Shown: in pieces, positions 1 through 8,180 of the stretch
How the letters are laid out: each line of letters starts with the position of its first letter
Numbering within the stretch: the first letter of the stretch is position 1
Notes under the pieces: generated by a model
Told to the model about the DNA's origin: nothing
What the model saw: only the letters and a program-made list of their open reading frames with translations
Databases searched by the model: none
Assembly (NCBI GenBank): GCA_035534495.1
Contig: DATLRW010000052.1
Location: forward strand, 1-64,000
DNA length: 64,000 nt
Source of the DNA: JAKASX01 sp035534495
Lineage (GTDB): Bacteria > Acidobacteriota > Terriglobia > Acidiferrales > UBA7541
Direction: 5' to 3'
Translations under genes and position numbers: made by a program

Positions 1-49
1 GGTCAGATGCAGATTGGGGCACACGAGGCAAATGACGTTTTTGCCCAGG

Positions 50-769
50 ATGAAAGTTTTCATCTTGCTTTCGCTGGCATGCATTTCTATTGCGATGGCG
101 CCCTCTGCAGCGCACGCTCAAGAGTATCCGCCACCACCACCGTCATATCCCCCACCCCCGCCGTATCCGCCACCGTCGTCTCCGCCCTCCTATGCGTCCA
201 GATATGAGACGAGATTTACGATTACGCCCTTTATCGGCGTTCGCTTTGGAGGGCGCGTCAATGTCAACACGCCAAACGTCGATTATCTGCCCATCAGCAG
301 CTCGCTCAATGGAGGATTCGATATCGGCGTGGCCATCGTTCCACACCTGTTTGGCGAATTCATGTGGAACCGCCAGAGCACCACGTTAAGCGCGCACGAC
401 AAACTCACCGACAGTACTCTCACGCTGACCAACGGAGCCCATCTCGACATGTACCAGCTAAGTCTGCTCTACGAAATCTCGACGCGCTCGCCGCTCCGAC
501 CATTTGTCGTCGCCGGTTTCGGAGTCACCCATTTTGATTCCAATGGAGTTTTGAATTTCCACAATCGCTTCTCCTACAACATCGGAGGCGGCGTGAAGTA
601 TCTGTTCGCGCCGCAAGTGGCCTTGCGCGCGGAATTGCGCTGGTCTCCGTCGCGTACCACTTCATCGAACACCATTTTCTGCGACCCTTCCCTCGGCTGC
701 TTCAACACGCCCGTCCATAATTATGCCGAGCAGGGTCAGGCCAATATCGGCCTCGAATTTCGTTTTTGA
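50..769 (+). CDS. Secreted outer-membrane beta-barrel protein
   Basis: A 239-residue protein with a clear Sec signal peptide (residues 1-23, cleavage after AHA), then a proline-rich linker (about residues 26-45) and a C-terminal region of alternating aromatic and polar strands ending in F, as in OmpA/OmpW-like barrels of outer membrane beta-barrel families. I chose ATG 50 because it puts the hydrophobic signal core at the N terminus; ATG 32 and TTG 14 are in-frame alternatives. The proline-rich linker may span the periplasm or contact peptidoglycan (inference). No ligand can be assigned, and there is no operon partner inside the window. Confidence 0.75.
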   Translation: MKVFILLSLACISIAMAPSAAHAQEYPPPPPSYPPPPPYPPPSSPPSYASRYETRFTITPFIGVRFGGRVNVNTPNVDYLPISSSLNGGFDIGVAIVPHLFGEFMWNRQSTTLSAHDKLTDSTLTLTNGAHLDMYQLSLLYEISTRSPLRPFVVAGFGVTHFDSNGVLNFHNRFSYNIGGGVKYLFAPQVALRAELRWSPSRTTSSNTIFCDPSLGCFNTPVHNYAEQGQANIGLEFRF

Positions 770-886
770 CTGATCCGCCTCCCGCAACAGCAGTGCCCCG
801 CCGTCGCTGGTCAACCGGTCACCCTCGAACCGCCCCACCACCTGCCGGGAAGAATGCGCTTCAACCAGGAACTCGGACTGGCTACT

Positions 887-1023
887 GTAGTGATTCAGAA
901 GTTCGTTGCGTGGTTTTCAGGGGGTCGGAGCTTTAGCTCCGACATTAAGTCCCGCATTGTCAAGGGCTTTAGCCCCTGAAGCTCCGCCCATTTGGGTAAC
1001 GAATTTCTGAATCGCCACACTAC
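887..1023. repeat. Imperfect inverted-repeat element with two inner palindromes
   Basis: The outer arms 887-909 and 996-1023 are imperfect reverse complements (core attcagaa/ttctgaat, then gttcgttgc/gtaacgaa). Inside lie two short palindromes, 925-942 (TCGGAGCTTTAGCTCCGA) and 963-977 (AGGGCTTTAGCCCCT). No ORF is credible inside. The structure resembles a miniature inverted-repeat element or a nested REP-like unit; copy number elsewhere cannot be judged. Confidence 0.55.
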
Positions 1024-1565
1024 ACTCTGCCATGAAAAGGCCGCCTCCTTTCAGCATCGACTACGTCTCGACGGCGATCGGGGCGATCGGGGACGGGCGA
1101 TCGGGGACAGACGGGAAGTTTTTTCCGTCACTCCTGCCTGTCGGTCCCGAGAATAGACTGTCGGGCGTTGCCGCGCTGGGTTACGTGGTGCGGCAGGTTT
1201 GCGACTACGACGCGAGCGAGCCGAGCCATCCGCGTACACTAGCAGAAAATGTCCCGTCTGTCCCCGAGTTCTCTGTCCCCGAGTTCTCCGAGTCGTCAAA
1301 ACACCCCGAAGGTGCGCCACCCGCCAAATCTAAATTCCGGCTCGCATGAGGAAGGGCATAGCAACACGGCGCATGTGGGCCACCCGCCCGTCTGGATTAT
1401 CCCCGAGATCGGATTCCCGAGGAGTGCGCTGAAGAAAGCACCCTTGCCTATCCGCCCGCCGCTAATGTACCGCAGGCCCGCCTGCAGGCTTGCTTCGTCC
1501 CCGCTGTTCTTAACGCAGTCGGCATAGGCCTGCGATTGCGGCAACCTTTGGCTGAGCGACATTGG
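1024..1565. other. Gene-poor stretch with short direct repeats
   Basis: No ORF here looks like a gene. It holds a tandem 15-bp direct repeat (1259-1288, TGTCCCCGAGTTCTC twice), a GCGATCGGGG repeat cluster (about 1074-1107) and two copies of a GGTGSGCCACCCGCC-type motif (1311-1325 and 1375-1388) that recurs at 2351-2364 and 2397-2412. It looks like accumulated repeat debris. Confidence 0.5.
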
Positions 1566-2132
1566 CTACCAGGAACGCAGGCTCAGGGCCACTTTCAGCG
1601 CCACATCTTGAAAGTGCCTCCGCTTGGGGTCTCCTTTCCAAGTTACCAGTGTGACCACGTAGGGACCGTGGTCCGTGGTGCAGAAGAAGTCCGTGAACTC
1701 CTGGTAGGTTGCCGGGCCGACACGCGACAGCGACGTGATCCTTGTGAGGACCTTGCACCCAGATGGCTGGCGGGCGAACCGCGCGATCACTTGGGACCGC
1801 ACGTCCGTATCGAGCTTGGCGGTATGATCGATCCACTCCCGGAGGGTGTCTACATCGCGGGGCGCGGCGGCTACGGAAATTTCTGCCCCACCCTTTTTGA
1901 TCACCACGCCCTTCCAGGTCTCGGACGGCGGAAAGCTAAGGATGTCCAGGTAATCGAGCTTTGGCCTCAAGGCCGTTACAAATAGGTACCAGGAACCGGG
2001 GTAGCGCACCGTGTAATGGTAGGTCTCACTGCGGAATGTCTTCCACGTGGTCGCCCGCGGAGCGCGGGTGGTTGCACCAGCCGCCACCGCGAGGAGGAGC
2101 GCGCCGAGCGCGAGCGTGTGCAGGGACTTCAT
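1566..2132 (-). CDS. Secreted hypothetical protein, PsbP-like fold
   Basis: 188 residues from the chosen ATG at 2132, which begins the hydrophobic signal segment MKSLHTLALGALLLAVAAGA; a longer reading from 2186 adds a polar N terminus before the signal and is less likely. The mature part has the pattern of small PsbP/Mog1-like secreted proteins (TYHYTVRYPGSWYL, then GAEISV and a central REWIDH segment). Several cysteines (GCKVL, DFFCTT) may form a disulfide outside the cytoplasm. Function unknown. It is flanked on both sides by repeat-rich intergenic DNA. Confidence 0.6.
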   Translation of the reverse strand: MKSLHTLALGALLLAVAAGATTRAPRATTWKTFRSETYHYTVRYPGSWYLFVTALRPKLDYLDILSFPPSETWKGVVIKKGGAEISVAAAPRDVDTLREWIDHTAKLDTDVRSQVIARFARQPSGCKVLTRITSLSRVGPATYQEFTDFFCTTDHGPYVVTLVTWKGDPKRRHFQDVALKVALSLRSW

Positions 2133-2232
2133 GACCCGGCGGGTGGCCCACTCTTCCCGCGACCGGGAACCATTCATCGCGCACACCGGGGCATCATAGC
2201 ATCGCGCCCTTCACTACGGGCTGTGCTTTTTC

Positions 2233-2320
2233 GGGTGCCCCACCCTTTGACTTGAAGCTGTGAAGAAACCAGCCCGGCCGGGCGGTTTCTTCACAGCTTC
2301 AAACCGAGCGTAGGGCACCC
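2233..2320. repeat. Large palindromic element
   Basis: A near-perfect 47-bp palindrome at 2254-2300: 17-bp arms (GAAGCTGTGAAGAAACC and its exact complement) around a loop that contains a perfect 12-bp palindrome GCCCGGCCGGGC (2272-2283). Outer sequences (GGGTGCCC at 2233, AGGGCACCC at 2312) are also complementary. It has no T-run, so a mobile or structural palindromic repeat is more likely than a simple terminator. Confidence 0.65.
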
Positions 2321-2415
2321 GTAAAATCCCCTAAGATCAATACCGCGGCCGTGGGCCACCCGCCACCCGAAAAATCAGTTGGTGAAACCACCGCGAGGGT
2401 GCGCCACCCGCCGGT

Positions 2416-2892
2416 CTATGGCTTCGAGGTTTGCGAAGCGGCCAGCGCGGCGCGAATCGCTTCCGCGACGCCCCGTTCGGCGGACGCGTCGGGATATTTC
2501 TGCCGGGGCCAGAAAAAGCCGCGCATCCCGTCGCCCTTCCGCCGCGGAACGACATGCACATGCAGGTGGGGCACGCTCTGGCTGACCCGGTTATTGATGG
2601 CGACGAAGGTTCCCTCGGCCCCCATGGCCGTCTCGACCGCGCGGGAGAGCTGCTGAACGATCCGGAAGAACGGCCCGACGTGACGCTGCGGCAGATCGTC
2701 GAGGGTTTGAATGTGGTCGCGCGGAATCAGCAGGCAATGGCCGGGAAAGAGCGGGCGGTGATCGAGGAAGGCGATCGCTTCGCGCCATTCAAAGACAACC
2801 GTGGCGGGGAGTTCGCCCCGCGCCAGCGCGCAGAACCGGCACTCGCCTTTCTCCATCGGTTCGCCGGCGGCATCCATGCGCACATCCGGCAT
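2416..2892 (-). CDS. HIT family nucleotide hydrolase/transferase
   Basis: 158 residues with the histidine-triad signature HLHVHVVP at residues 109-116, preceded by an N-terminal CRFCALARGELPA segment typical of bacterial HIT proteins of the Hint/Fhit branch. These enzymes cleave nucleoside phosphoramidates, AMP-lysine or dinucleoside polyphosphates using the central histidine. Cys18 and Cys21 could bind zinc in cooperation with histidines, as in some HIT proteins. Start uncertain: ATG 2892 is given, and ATG 2856 (MEKGECRFC) also begins just before the conserved region. Divergent from murJ, so the two share the short intergenic region. Confidence 0.88.
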   Translation of the reverse strand: MPDVRMDAAGEPMEKGECRFCALARGELPATVVFEWREAIAFLDHRPLFPGHCLLIPRDHIQTLDDLPQRHVGPFFRIVQQLSRAVETAMGAEGTFVAINNRVSQSVPHLHVHVVPRRKGDGMRGFFWPRQKYPDASAERGVAEAIRAALAASQTSKP

Positions 2893-2989
2893 TCTATGCT
2901 CTGGCGCCGCCTCCCGCTACCGGGGTAGAGTCTCCGAGAACGCGGGCCGCGTGCGCCGGCGGGAATCGAACGATCCGGAAAGGATTCGG

Positions 2990-4612
2990 TTGCCGGAAAA
3001 AAGCCAAAAAAACCAAAAAAGCCTGCAGCATCAGATCGTTGCGGCGACCGGGATCGTGATGGCAAGCGTTCTGGCCAGCCGTTTCCTCGGGTTTTTCCGG
3101 GAATGGACCGTCGCCCACCAGGTCGGCTCGAACGCCACGACCGACGCCTATTACGCCGCCTTTACCCTGCCCGATTTCCTGAACTATCTGGTGGCCGGGG
3201 GCGCGCTCAGCCTCACGTTCATACCCGTCTTCACGAAATACATCGCCGAAGGGAGGGAAGAGGAAGGCTGGGAAGTGTTTTCGACGGTGGCCACGTTCAT
3301 GGGGCTGGTGCTGATTGTGCTGGTGATTGCCGCCGAAATCTACGCGCACGATCTGGTGAGCGTGATTGCGCCCGGCTTTCACGGCAGCCAGCGGGCCTTG
3401 CTGGTTTTCCTGACGCGCGTGATGCTCCCCGCGCAGATCTGCTTCTACGTCGGAGGCATCCTGGCGGCCGTGCAGTACGCGCGGGGGCAGTTCCTGGTGC
3501 CGTCGATGGCGCCGATCGTCTACAACACGGCCATCATTCTCGGCGGCTTTTTCCTCGCGCCGCGGATCGGCATCGCCGGTTTCGCGGTGGGCGTGGTGGT
3601 CGGGGCGCTGGCAGGGAACCTTTTGCTCCAGATTTACGGGGCGCGCCGCGCCGGCGCGCGGTATCGTCCGCGGCTGGACCTGCGCCATCCCGGCTTCCTG
3701 CTATTTCTGAAGCTGACCGTACCCATCATGCTGGCGCTGTCGATCCCTTTCACCGACGATTGGATCATCCGTTGGTTTGGCTCGTACCTGCAGCCGGCGT
3801 CCATCACGTGGCTTTCCTATGCCAAGACGCTGATGCGCGTGCCGCTTGGCGTCGTGGGGCAGGCGATCGGGGTGGCTTCCTTCCCCGTGCTCGCGCAACT
3901 GTACTCGGAGAAGAAATACGAGGAACTGAACCGGCTGCTGAACCACACCCTTAAGGCCATGCTGCTGCTGCTGATTCCGATCGCCGCTCTCACGATAGCC
4001 CAGAGTTCCGCGATCGTTCACCTGGTTTTCTCCCATACGCGTCTCAGCGAATTCGATCTCGAAGCGACGGCTCGTACGCTAGTCTTCTTCTCGCTCGGCC
4101 TGACCGCCTGGGGCGCGCATAGCCTGCTGGCGCGCGGTTTTTACGCCACCCGCGATACGATCACCCCGGCGGTCGCGGGGACCGTGCTGACCTTCCTCAA
4201 TTTGCCGCTCTACTGGTGGCTCTCCCACCGGATGCAGTACGTGGGTCTCGCGCTGGCCAGCTCGATCGGCATCTCCATCTACACCATCGCGCTTTTCGTG
4301 CTGCTCATGCGCCGCACCCGGAATCGGCAGGCGGGCGAGCTGACGGTTTTCTTTCTGAAGGTTTGCGCCGCTTCCGCGGGGATGGCCATCATCTGCTATC
4401 CGGCGATGAGGCGCATCGGCCACTGGAATTCATGGCACACGACCCTGGGCGCGTTTCTCGACCTGGTCATCGTCACCGGCATCGGCTTTGCCGTCTGGAT
4501 GGGCCTCAGCCGCCTGTTTCAATTGCGCGAGGTCGGTCAATATATCAGGGAATTGTGGGCCATGGTGCTCCGCCGTCGCGGGCGCGTCGGCGCCAGCGGC
4601 GGAGACAGCTGA
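2990..4612 (+). CDS. murJ: Lipid II flippase MurJ
   Basis: About 540 residues with some fourteen hydrophobic segments and the hallmark start of MurJ/MviN: LASRFLGFFREWTVAHQVG followed by TDAYYAAFTLPDFLNYLVAGGALSLTF. MurJ flips lipid-linked peptidoglycan precursor across the inner membrane for cell-wall synthesis. The charged motifs around TM1 and TM2 (R in GFFREW, D in TDAY) match the MOP-superfamily flippase cavity. I place the start at TTG 2990, preceded by GGAAAGGA at a suitable distance; GTG 2951 is an alternative, and the longer upstream open frame overlaps the divergent HIT gene and is unlikely to be translated. Confidence 0.93.
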   Translation: MPEKSQKNQKSLQHQIVAATGIVMASVLASRFLGFFREWTVAHQVGSNATTDAYYAAFTLPDFLNYLVAGGALSLTFIPVFTKYIAEGREEEGWEVFSTVATFMGLVLIVLVIAAEIYAHDLVSVIAPGFHGSQRALLVFLTRVMLPAQICFYVGGILAAVQYARGQFLVPSMAPIVYNTAIILGGFFLAPRIGIAGFAVGVVVGALAGNLLLQIYGARRAGARYRPRLDLRHPGFLLFLKLTVPIMLALSIPFTDDWIIRWFGSYLQPASITWLSYAKTLMRVPLGVVGQAIGVASFPVLAQLYSEKKYEELNRLLNHTLKAMLLLLIPIAALTIAQSSAIVHLVFSHTRLSEFDLEATARTLVFFSLGLTAWGAHSLLARGFYATRDTITPAVAGTVLTFLNLPLYWWLSHRMQYVGLALASSIGISIYTIALFVLLMRRTRNRQAGELTVFFLKVCAASAGMAIICYPAMRRIGHWNSWHTTLGAFLDLVIVTGIGFAVWMGLSRLFQLREVGQYIRELWAMVLRRRGRVGASGGDS

Positions 4613-4633
4613 CGGCCTTTGGTTCGCGGCAAC

Positions 4634-4653
4634 CGGAGCCGCTAGCGGCTCCG
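4634..4653. terminator. Perfect palindrome between convergent genes
   Basis: CGGAGCCGCTAGCGGCTCCG is a perfect 20-bp inverted repeat 22 bp after the murJ stop; it spans the stop codon of the convergent phosphatidyltransferase gene. The position suggests a bidirectional terminator, but there is no clear T-run on either side. Confidence 0.45.
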
Positions 4654-5298
4654 TATGGCTTGGGCGGTCGAGGGGTGGGCGCTTTCCTGCTCGGTCATCA
4701 GGTGGATTTTGCGGCGGGCGCGCAGAATCGTGCCGACCACGCCGACATTGGGACCGATGGCCAGAATCCACAGCACCGGGGCCATGCGGTTCGTCACCGC
4801 CCCCAGGATCATGAGCCCGATCCGCTCGGGCCGCTCCCAAAAGCAACGATCCAGCCCGGCCAGCGGCCCGCGGTCGCCATGGGCGACCAGCGACGCCGAC
4901 CGCGCCCGCGAGTAGCCGACCATCACCGATCCCGCCATCGCCACGCACACCAGGACGGCATAGAGGAACCGGTTGACCCGGGCGTAGTAGACCAGCAGGC
5001 CAACGAAAAGAATCAGATCGGAATAGCAGTCGAAGGAGGAATCGAGAAATTCACCAAATCGCGACGCGCGGCCCTGAACTCGCGCCACCGAACCGTCCAG
5101 CCAGTCCATCATCCCGGCCCCCAACATCGCCACGCCGGCCGTGGCGAACCGCCCCGACCCCAGGGAAGCCGCCGCCGAAAGGCTCACCACCAGCCCCAGG
5201 GCGCTCAGAAAATTCGGATGGATGCCCGTGCGGGCCACGAGCCGGACGACGGCGTCGGGGAGCCATGTGGAGGCGCGAACAAGACGGCGCTTTTGCAT
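4642..5298 (-). CDS. CDP-alcohol phosphatidyltransferase family membrane protein
   Basis: 218 residues with the full family signature D65-x2-D68-G69-x2-A72-R73-x8-G82-x3-D86-x3-D90 in MDWLDGSVARVQ and GEFLDSSFD. These integral enzymes displace CMP from a CDP-linked lipid or alcohol and transfer it to a second alcohol in phospholipid synthesis. Several transmembrane helices flank the motif. The acceptor (glycerol-phosphate, inositol-phosphate or other) cannot be told from the sequence. It ends convergently against murJ and lies 27 bp downstream of greA on the same strand, so the two may be co-transcribed. Confidence 0.87.
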   Translation of the reverse strand: MQKRRLVRASTWLPDAVVRLVARTGIHPNFLSALGLVVSLSAAASLGSGRFATAGVAMLGAGMMDWLDGSVARVQGRASRFGEFLDSSFDCYSDLILFVGLLVYYARVNRFLYAVLVCVAMAGSVMVGYSRARSASLVAHGDRGPLAGLDRCFWERPERIGLMILGAVTNRMAPVLWILAIGPNVGVVGTILRARRKIHLMTEQESAHPSTAQAIRSR

Positions 5299-5325
5299 GA
5301 ACGGAGAGGCGAGCGCGGCCGGCGC

Positions 5326-5805
5326 TCAGCCGAGATCGTAAATCGTGAGCAGATTCAGAATTTCGAATTCCTTGATGCCGGCCGGCGTCTGCACCTGCAC
5401 CTCGTCGCCCGCGCGGCGGCCGAGCAGCGCCCTGCCGATGGGCGAAGTGGTGGAAATCATTCCCTTGGCGACGTCGGACTCCTCGACGGTAACGAGCGTG
5501 TACTCGATCTCCGTCTGGCTCTTGAGGTCGATCAGCTTGACGCGGGAGCCGTAGGCGATCCGGTCGCGGGGGATATTGTTCAGGTTGATCAACGAGATGT
5601 CCGCCAGGCGCTTTTTCAGCTGACCGAGACGGGCCGAGAGAAACCCTTGGCGTTCTTTCGCGTACTTATATTCGGCGTTTTCCGACAAGTCACCGTGCGC
5701 CCGAGCCTTCATCAGCTCCTTCGGGAGCTCGGTGTTGAGTTCGAGCTCGATGACCCTGATTTCCTGCTCGAGTTTGGAACGTATCTTGGCAGCAGCGTCA
5801 ATCAT
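5326..5805 (-). CDS. greA: Transcription elongation factor GreA
   Basis: 159 residues, the normal GreA length. The N-terminal antiparallel coiled coil carries the diagnostic acidic tip region (ARAHGDLSENAEY), which reaches into the RNA polymerase secondary channel to stimulate cleavage of backtracked RNA. The C-terminal FKBP-like half contains SPIGRALLGRRAGDEV, typical of the family. Start ATG 5805 (MIDAAAKIRSKLEQEI) aligns with usual GreA N termini; the open frame extends 13 codons upstream without support. Confidence 0.95.
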   Translation of the reverse strand: MIDAAAKIRSKLEQEIRVIELELNTELPKELMKARAHGDLSENAEYKYAKERQGFLSARLGQLKKRLADISLINLNNIPRDRIAYGSRVKLIDLKSQTEIEYTLVTVEESDVAKGMISTTSPIGRALLGRRAGDEVQVQTPAGIKEFEILNLLTIYDLG

Positions 5806-6013
5806 GAGGGTGTCCAACCCAAGCCCCGTAAGAAGCGGGGCCACAAGGAAATGACGCGGTTATTATAGAGGAGTCCTCTTCGGTCCAGCAACGTTCTTTG
5901 AACTTCGGAACAATCCGTCACCTGGGTGCCCTGCCGCCGCGGGCCGAAGCGAAACGAACGCTATCGCAGCCGTTGAATAAAAATAATGGGACGGACCGGG
6001 AACCATGTAAAAC

Positions 6014-6095
6014 TGGCGGAGAGGGGGGGATTCGACCGGCACACCCCCGGGCCGCGATAGCGGGCGGCAAGAACAATGCTGCGGGTGCAACTGCG
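6014..6095 (-). pseudogene. Decayed partial copy of tRNA-Ser 3' half
   Basis: The segment TGGCGGAGAGGGGGGGATTC at 6014-6033 repeats the CCA end, acceptor strand and T-arm of the intact tRNA-Ser at 6123-6216. A second matching block, GCGGGTGCAACTGC (6081-6094), repeats its variable-arm/anticodon-stem region. Between them are insertions and substitutions, and the 5' half is missing. It could be the remnant of an integration event at the tRNA gene or of a tandem duplication. Confidence 0.6.
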
Positions 6096-6122
6096 TTGGC
6101 GTAATTCAGAAGCCCTTGGTTC

Positions 6123-6216
6123 TGGCGGAGAGGGGGGGATTCGAACCCCCGGCACCCGTTTTAGCGGGTGCAACTGCTTAGCAGGCAGCCCTGTTCAGCC
6201 ACTCCAGCACCTCTCC
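6123..6216 (-). tRNA. tRNA-Ser (anticodon GCU)
   Basis: Read on the minus strand, it folds into a complete class II tRNA. The acceptor GGAGAGG pairs with CCTCTCC, the anticodon loop CTGCTAA carries GCT, there is a long variable arm (GCACCCGC ... GCGGGTGC), the T-arm is GGGGGTTCGAATCCCCC, and the 3' CCA is encoded (6123-6125). Reads AGC/AGU serine codons. Confidence 0.95.
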
Positions 6217-6435
6217 GCGCGCCTGCAACTTCTTTACTGTACACCGCTTGCGGGCAATTCACCAGACAATGCCGGAAGCAGCATTCACCGCCGCACCCGG
6301 CGATTCGGATTGGCGTCCGCCCGTCGCGCCCGGAGTCGCTCAAACGGGCGAGGAACGTGCGACAGGGCCAGTATAAGACAAACGGGTGCAGCTTCGTACC
6401 GCTGCGCTCGTTGCATCCCTGGAAACGCCGTGAAG

Positions 6436-7983
6436 TTAGGTCTTTTGCAGGAGCGGCCTCAACTCGCGGATGTCCTTGACTTTCTCCAAATTGTAAATTT
6501 TATCGATCAGGGCCGAGGTCTTGGCGGCCCCGAGCACGGGAGTCATGAGGTCACGGGCTTTGGTGGCGACCTCTTCGCTGGTCATGGGATTCATGAAGCT
6601 GCCGCGAACGTGGTTCACGCGCTCGGTCAGATTCGTGCCATCGGTCAAGGTGACGGCCACGATGGCGGCCCGCACGGGAAGCATGCGCTCCAACTCTTCG
6701 CTGGGGACGAGCGTGACTTTGGCGCGCTCGCGGAGTGTGGCGGGGTCCTTCATGCGCGCCATATCGTTGGCGGAGTGGAACGTTACGGTGCCGTCCATCA
6801 TCATGACCGCCGCGATGTGCTGCACGCATATGTCCGGCATCTTCCGGTTGTTCACGATGGAGGCCAGACTGGTTGGCAGCTGAATCGTCACGTGGCGCAC
6901 CTGGTCGGCCGTGAACGGATGCTTCTTCCGGAGAAGGACGAAGGCATCGAGAACCGCCTGAATCGGCGAGCCCACGGGCCATTTCTTGATGTCGGTCAGG
7001 GTGATCTGATAGCTTTCCCCCAGCTTATCAATCAGCCCTTCCGGATTGGCGCTCGGCTTGTAGGCGTCAAAAAAGTTGTTCGGTCCCGAGAAAATGTCCT
7101 CGACGCCGGTCCAGCCGTAATGAACGACCAGGGCGGAGACGACTCCGCCGCGCGCGCCCATGCCCCCGAAAACGAAGGCCTTTTGAATATGCTGGGTGTC
7201 GCGGTCCCAGGCGCCCAGGCCGGAGGATTGCTGCGCGGTGTAACCGAGCATCAATCGCATATGGTGAGCGTCGAAATCGGCAAGGCAGCCGCAAGCGGCG
7301 GACGCGCCGAAAAGAGGGGCGATGGTATGAGTGCTCCAGTGGCTTTCCACTTCAAATGCGCGGCCGCCCAGAGTGAGTGTGACGCGGTTGCCGACGTCGT
7401 AGCCGAGAGCGACGGCGCGGATCAGCCGCGTGCCGCTGGCGCCGAGTAGTTCTCCCATCGCCAGGGCGGCAGGGACCACGCCGCACCCGGGGTGGCATTT
7501 CGGGGCGCTGGCCGAATCGTCGGTTTCGTAGGCGTGAGCCATCATGGCATTGGTCAGGGCCGCTTCGATGGGCCCAATCGCCATCTTTGTGGCCACAACG
7601 GTCGCGACCGGTTTGCCGCCGTAGTTTTCGGCGAAATCGATGGCTTTGCGCCCGGGGAGCAGATTCGAGCCGGAAACCATGGCGCCCAAAGTGTCCAGAA
7701 TATGCTCTTTGGTCGTTTGGGCCACGTTGCCGGGCAGGGGACGGCCGCCGGCGTCGCTCATATAGGTGGAGAGCTTCTCCATGACCGGGCTCACGCCTGA
7801 CGCGGCGGGAGCAGTCCCGGGAGCCGTCTTGGCCGATCCTGAGGTCACGGGGAAACGTACGGGAAGGGCGGTGGCGGCGAGGGCTATCCCCGCGAACCCG
7901 AACAGATCGCGCCGGGTTACCCCCTTTTCATCGGTTTCCTCCGGTGTATCTTTTGCATCCTTTTCTTCCCAATCATTCGGCAT
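6436..7983 (-). CDS. Twin-arginine MmgE/PrpD family protein (copy 1)
   Basis: 515 residues. Residues about 60-515 form an MmgE/PrpD domain (2-methylcitrate/iminodisuccinate-type lyase fold), with signatures such as AHAYETDDS, CHPGCGVVPAALA and LGYTAQQSSGL. Unusually, the N terminus has a twin-arginine signal (TRRDLFGFAGIALAATALPV, RR at 24-25), which predicts export across the inner membrane. ATG 7983 was chosen for its AAGGAGAG ribosome-binding site; an earlier ATG at 8031 lacks one. Substrate unknown. A close paralogue lies directly upstream at 8181-9716 and a dehydrogenase of the tartrate/isopropylmalate family beyond it, suggesting hydroxy- or dicarboxylate catabolism. Confidence 0.88.
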   Translation of the reverse strand: MPNDWEEKDAKDTPEETDEKGVTRRDLFGFAGIALAATALPVRFPVTSGSAKTAPGTAPAASGVSPVMEKLSTYMSDAGGRPLPGNVAQTTKEHILDTLGAMVSGSNLLPGRKAIDFAENYGGKPVATVVATKMAIGPIEAALTNAMMAHAYETDDSASAPKCHPGCGVVPAALAMGELLGASGTRLIRAVALGYDVGNRVTLTLGGRAFEVESHWSTHTIAPLFGASAACGCLADFDAHHMRLMLGYTAQQSSGLGAWDRDTQHIQKAFVFGGMGARGGVVSALVVHYGWTGVEDIFSGPNNFFDAYKPSANPEGLIDKLGESYQITLTDIKKWPVGSPIQAVLDAFVLLRKKHPFTADQVRHVTIQLPTSLASIVNNRKMPDICVQHIAAVMMMDGTVTFHSANDMARMKDPATLRERAKVTLVPSEELERMLPVRAAIVAVTLTDGTNLTERVNHVRGSFMNPMTSEEVATKARDLMTPVLGAAKTSALIDKIYNLEKVKDIRELRPLLQKT

Positions 7984-8180
7984 ATTCTTCTCTCCTTGTA
8001 TGGCTGCCTGCTCCTCCGCCATGTGAAACAATCTTCTTGTCCGCGAAGCAACCCGCGCGAAATGCCAATGGCGGACAGGGGTCCAGCTTACCCCTTATCC
8101 TTGGTAACGCGATCGCCGTTCCGGTCCTGCGAATACCGCCGATGCTCACCAAGTTGCCTGGCTCATGACATGCGATGAAG

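Noticed and set aside
1032..1349. A 105-codon open frame on the plus strand
   Set aside because: Low-complexity repeats (GCGATCGGGG, tandem SVPEF) drive it; no conserved pattern or ribosome-binding site.
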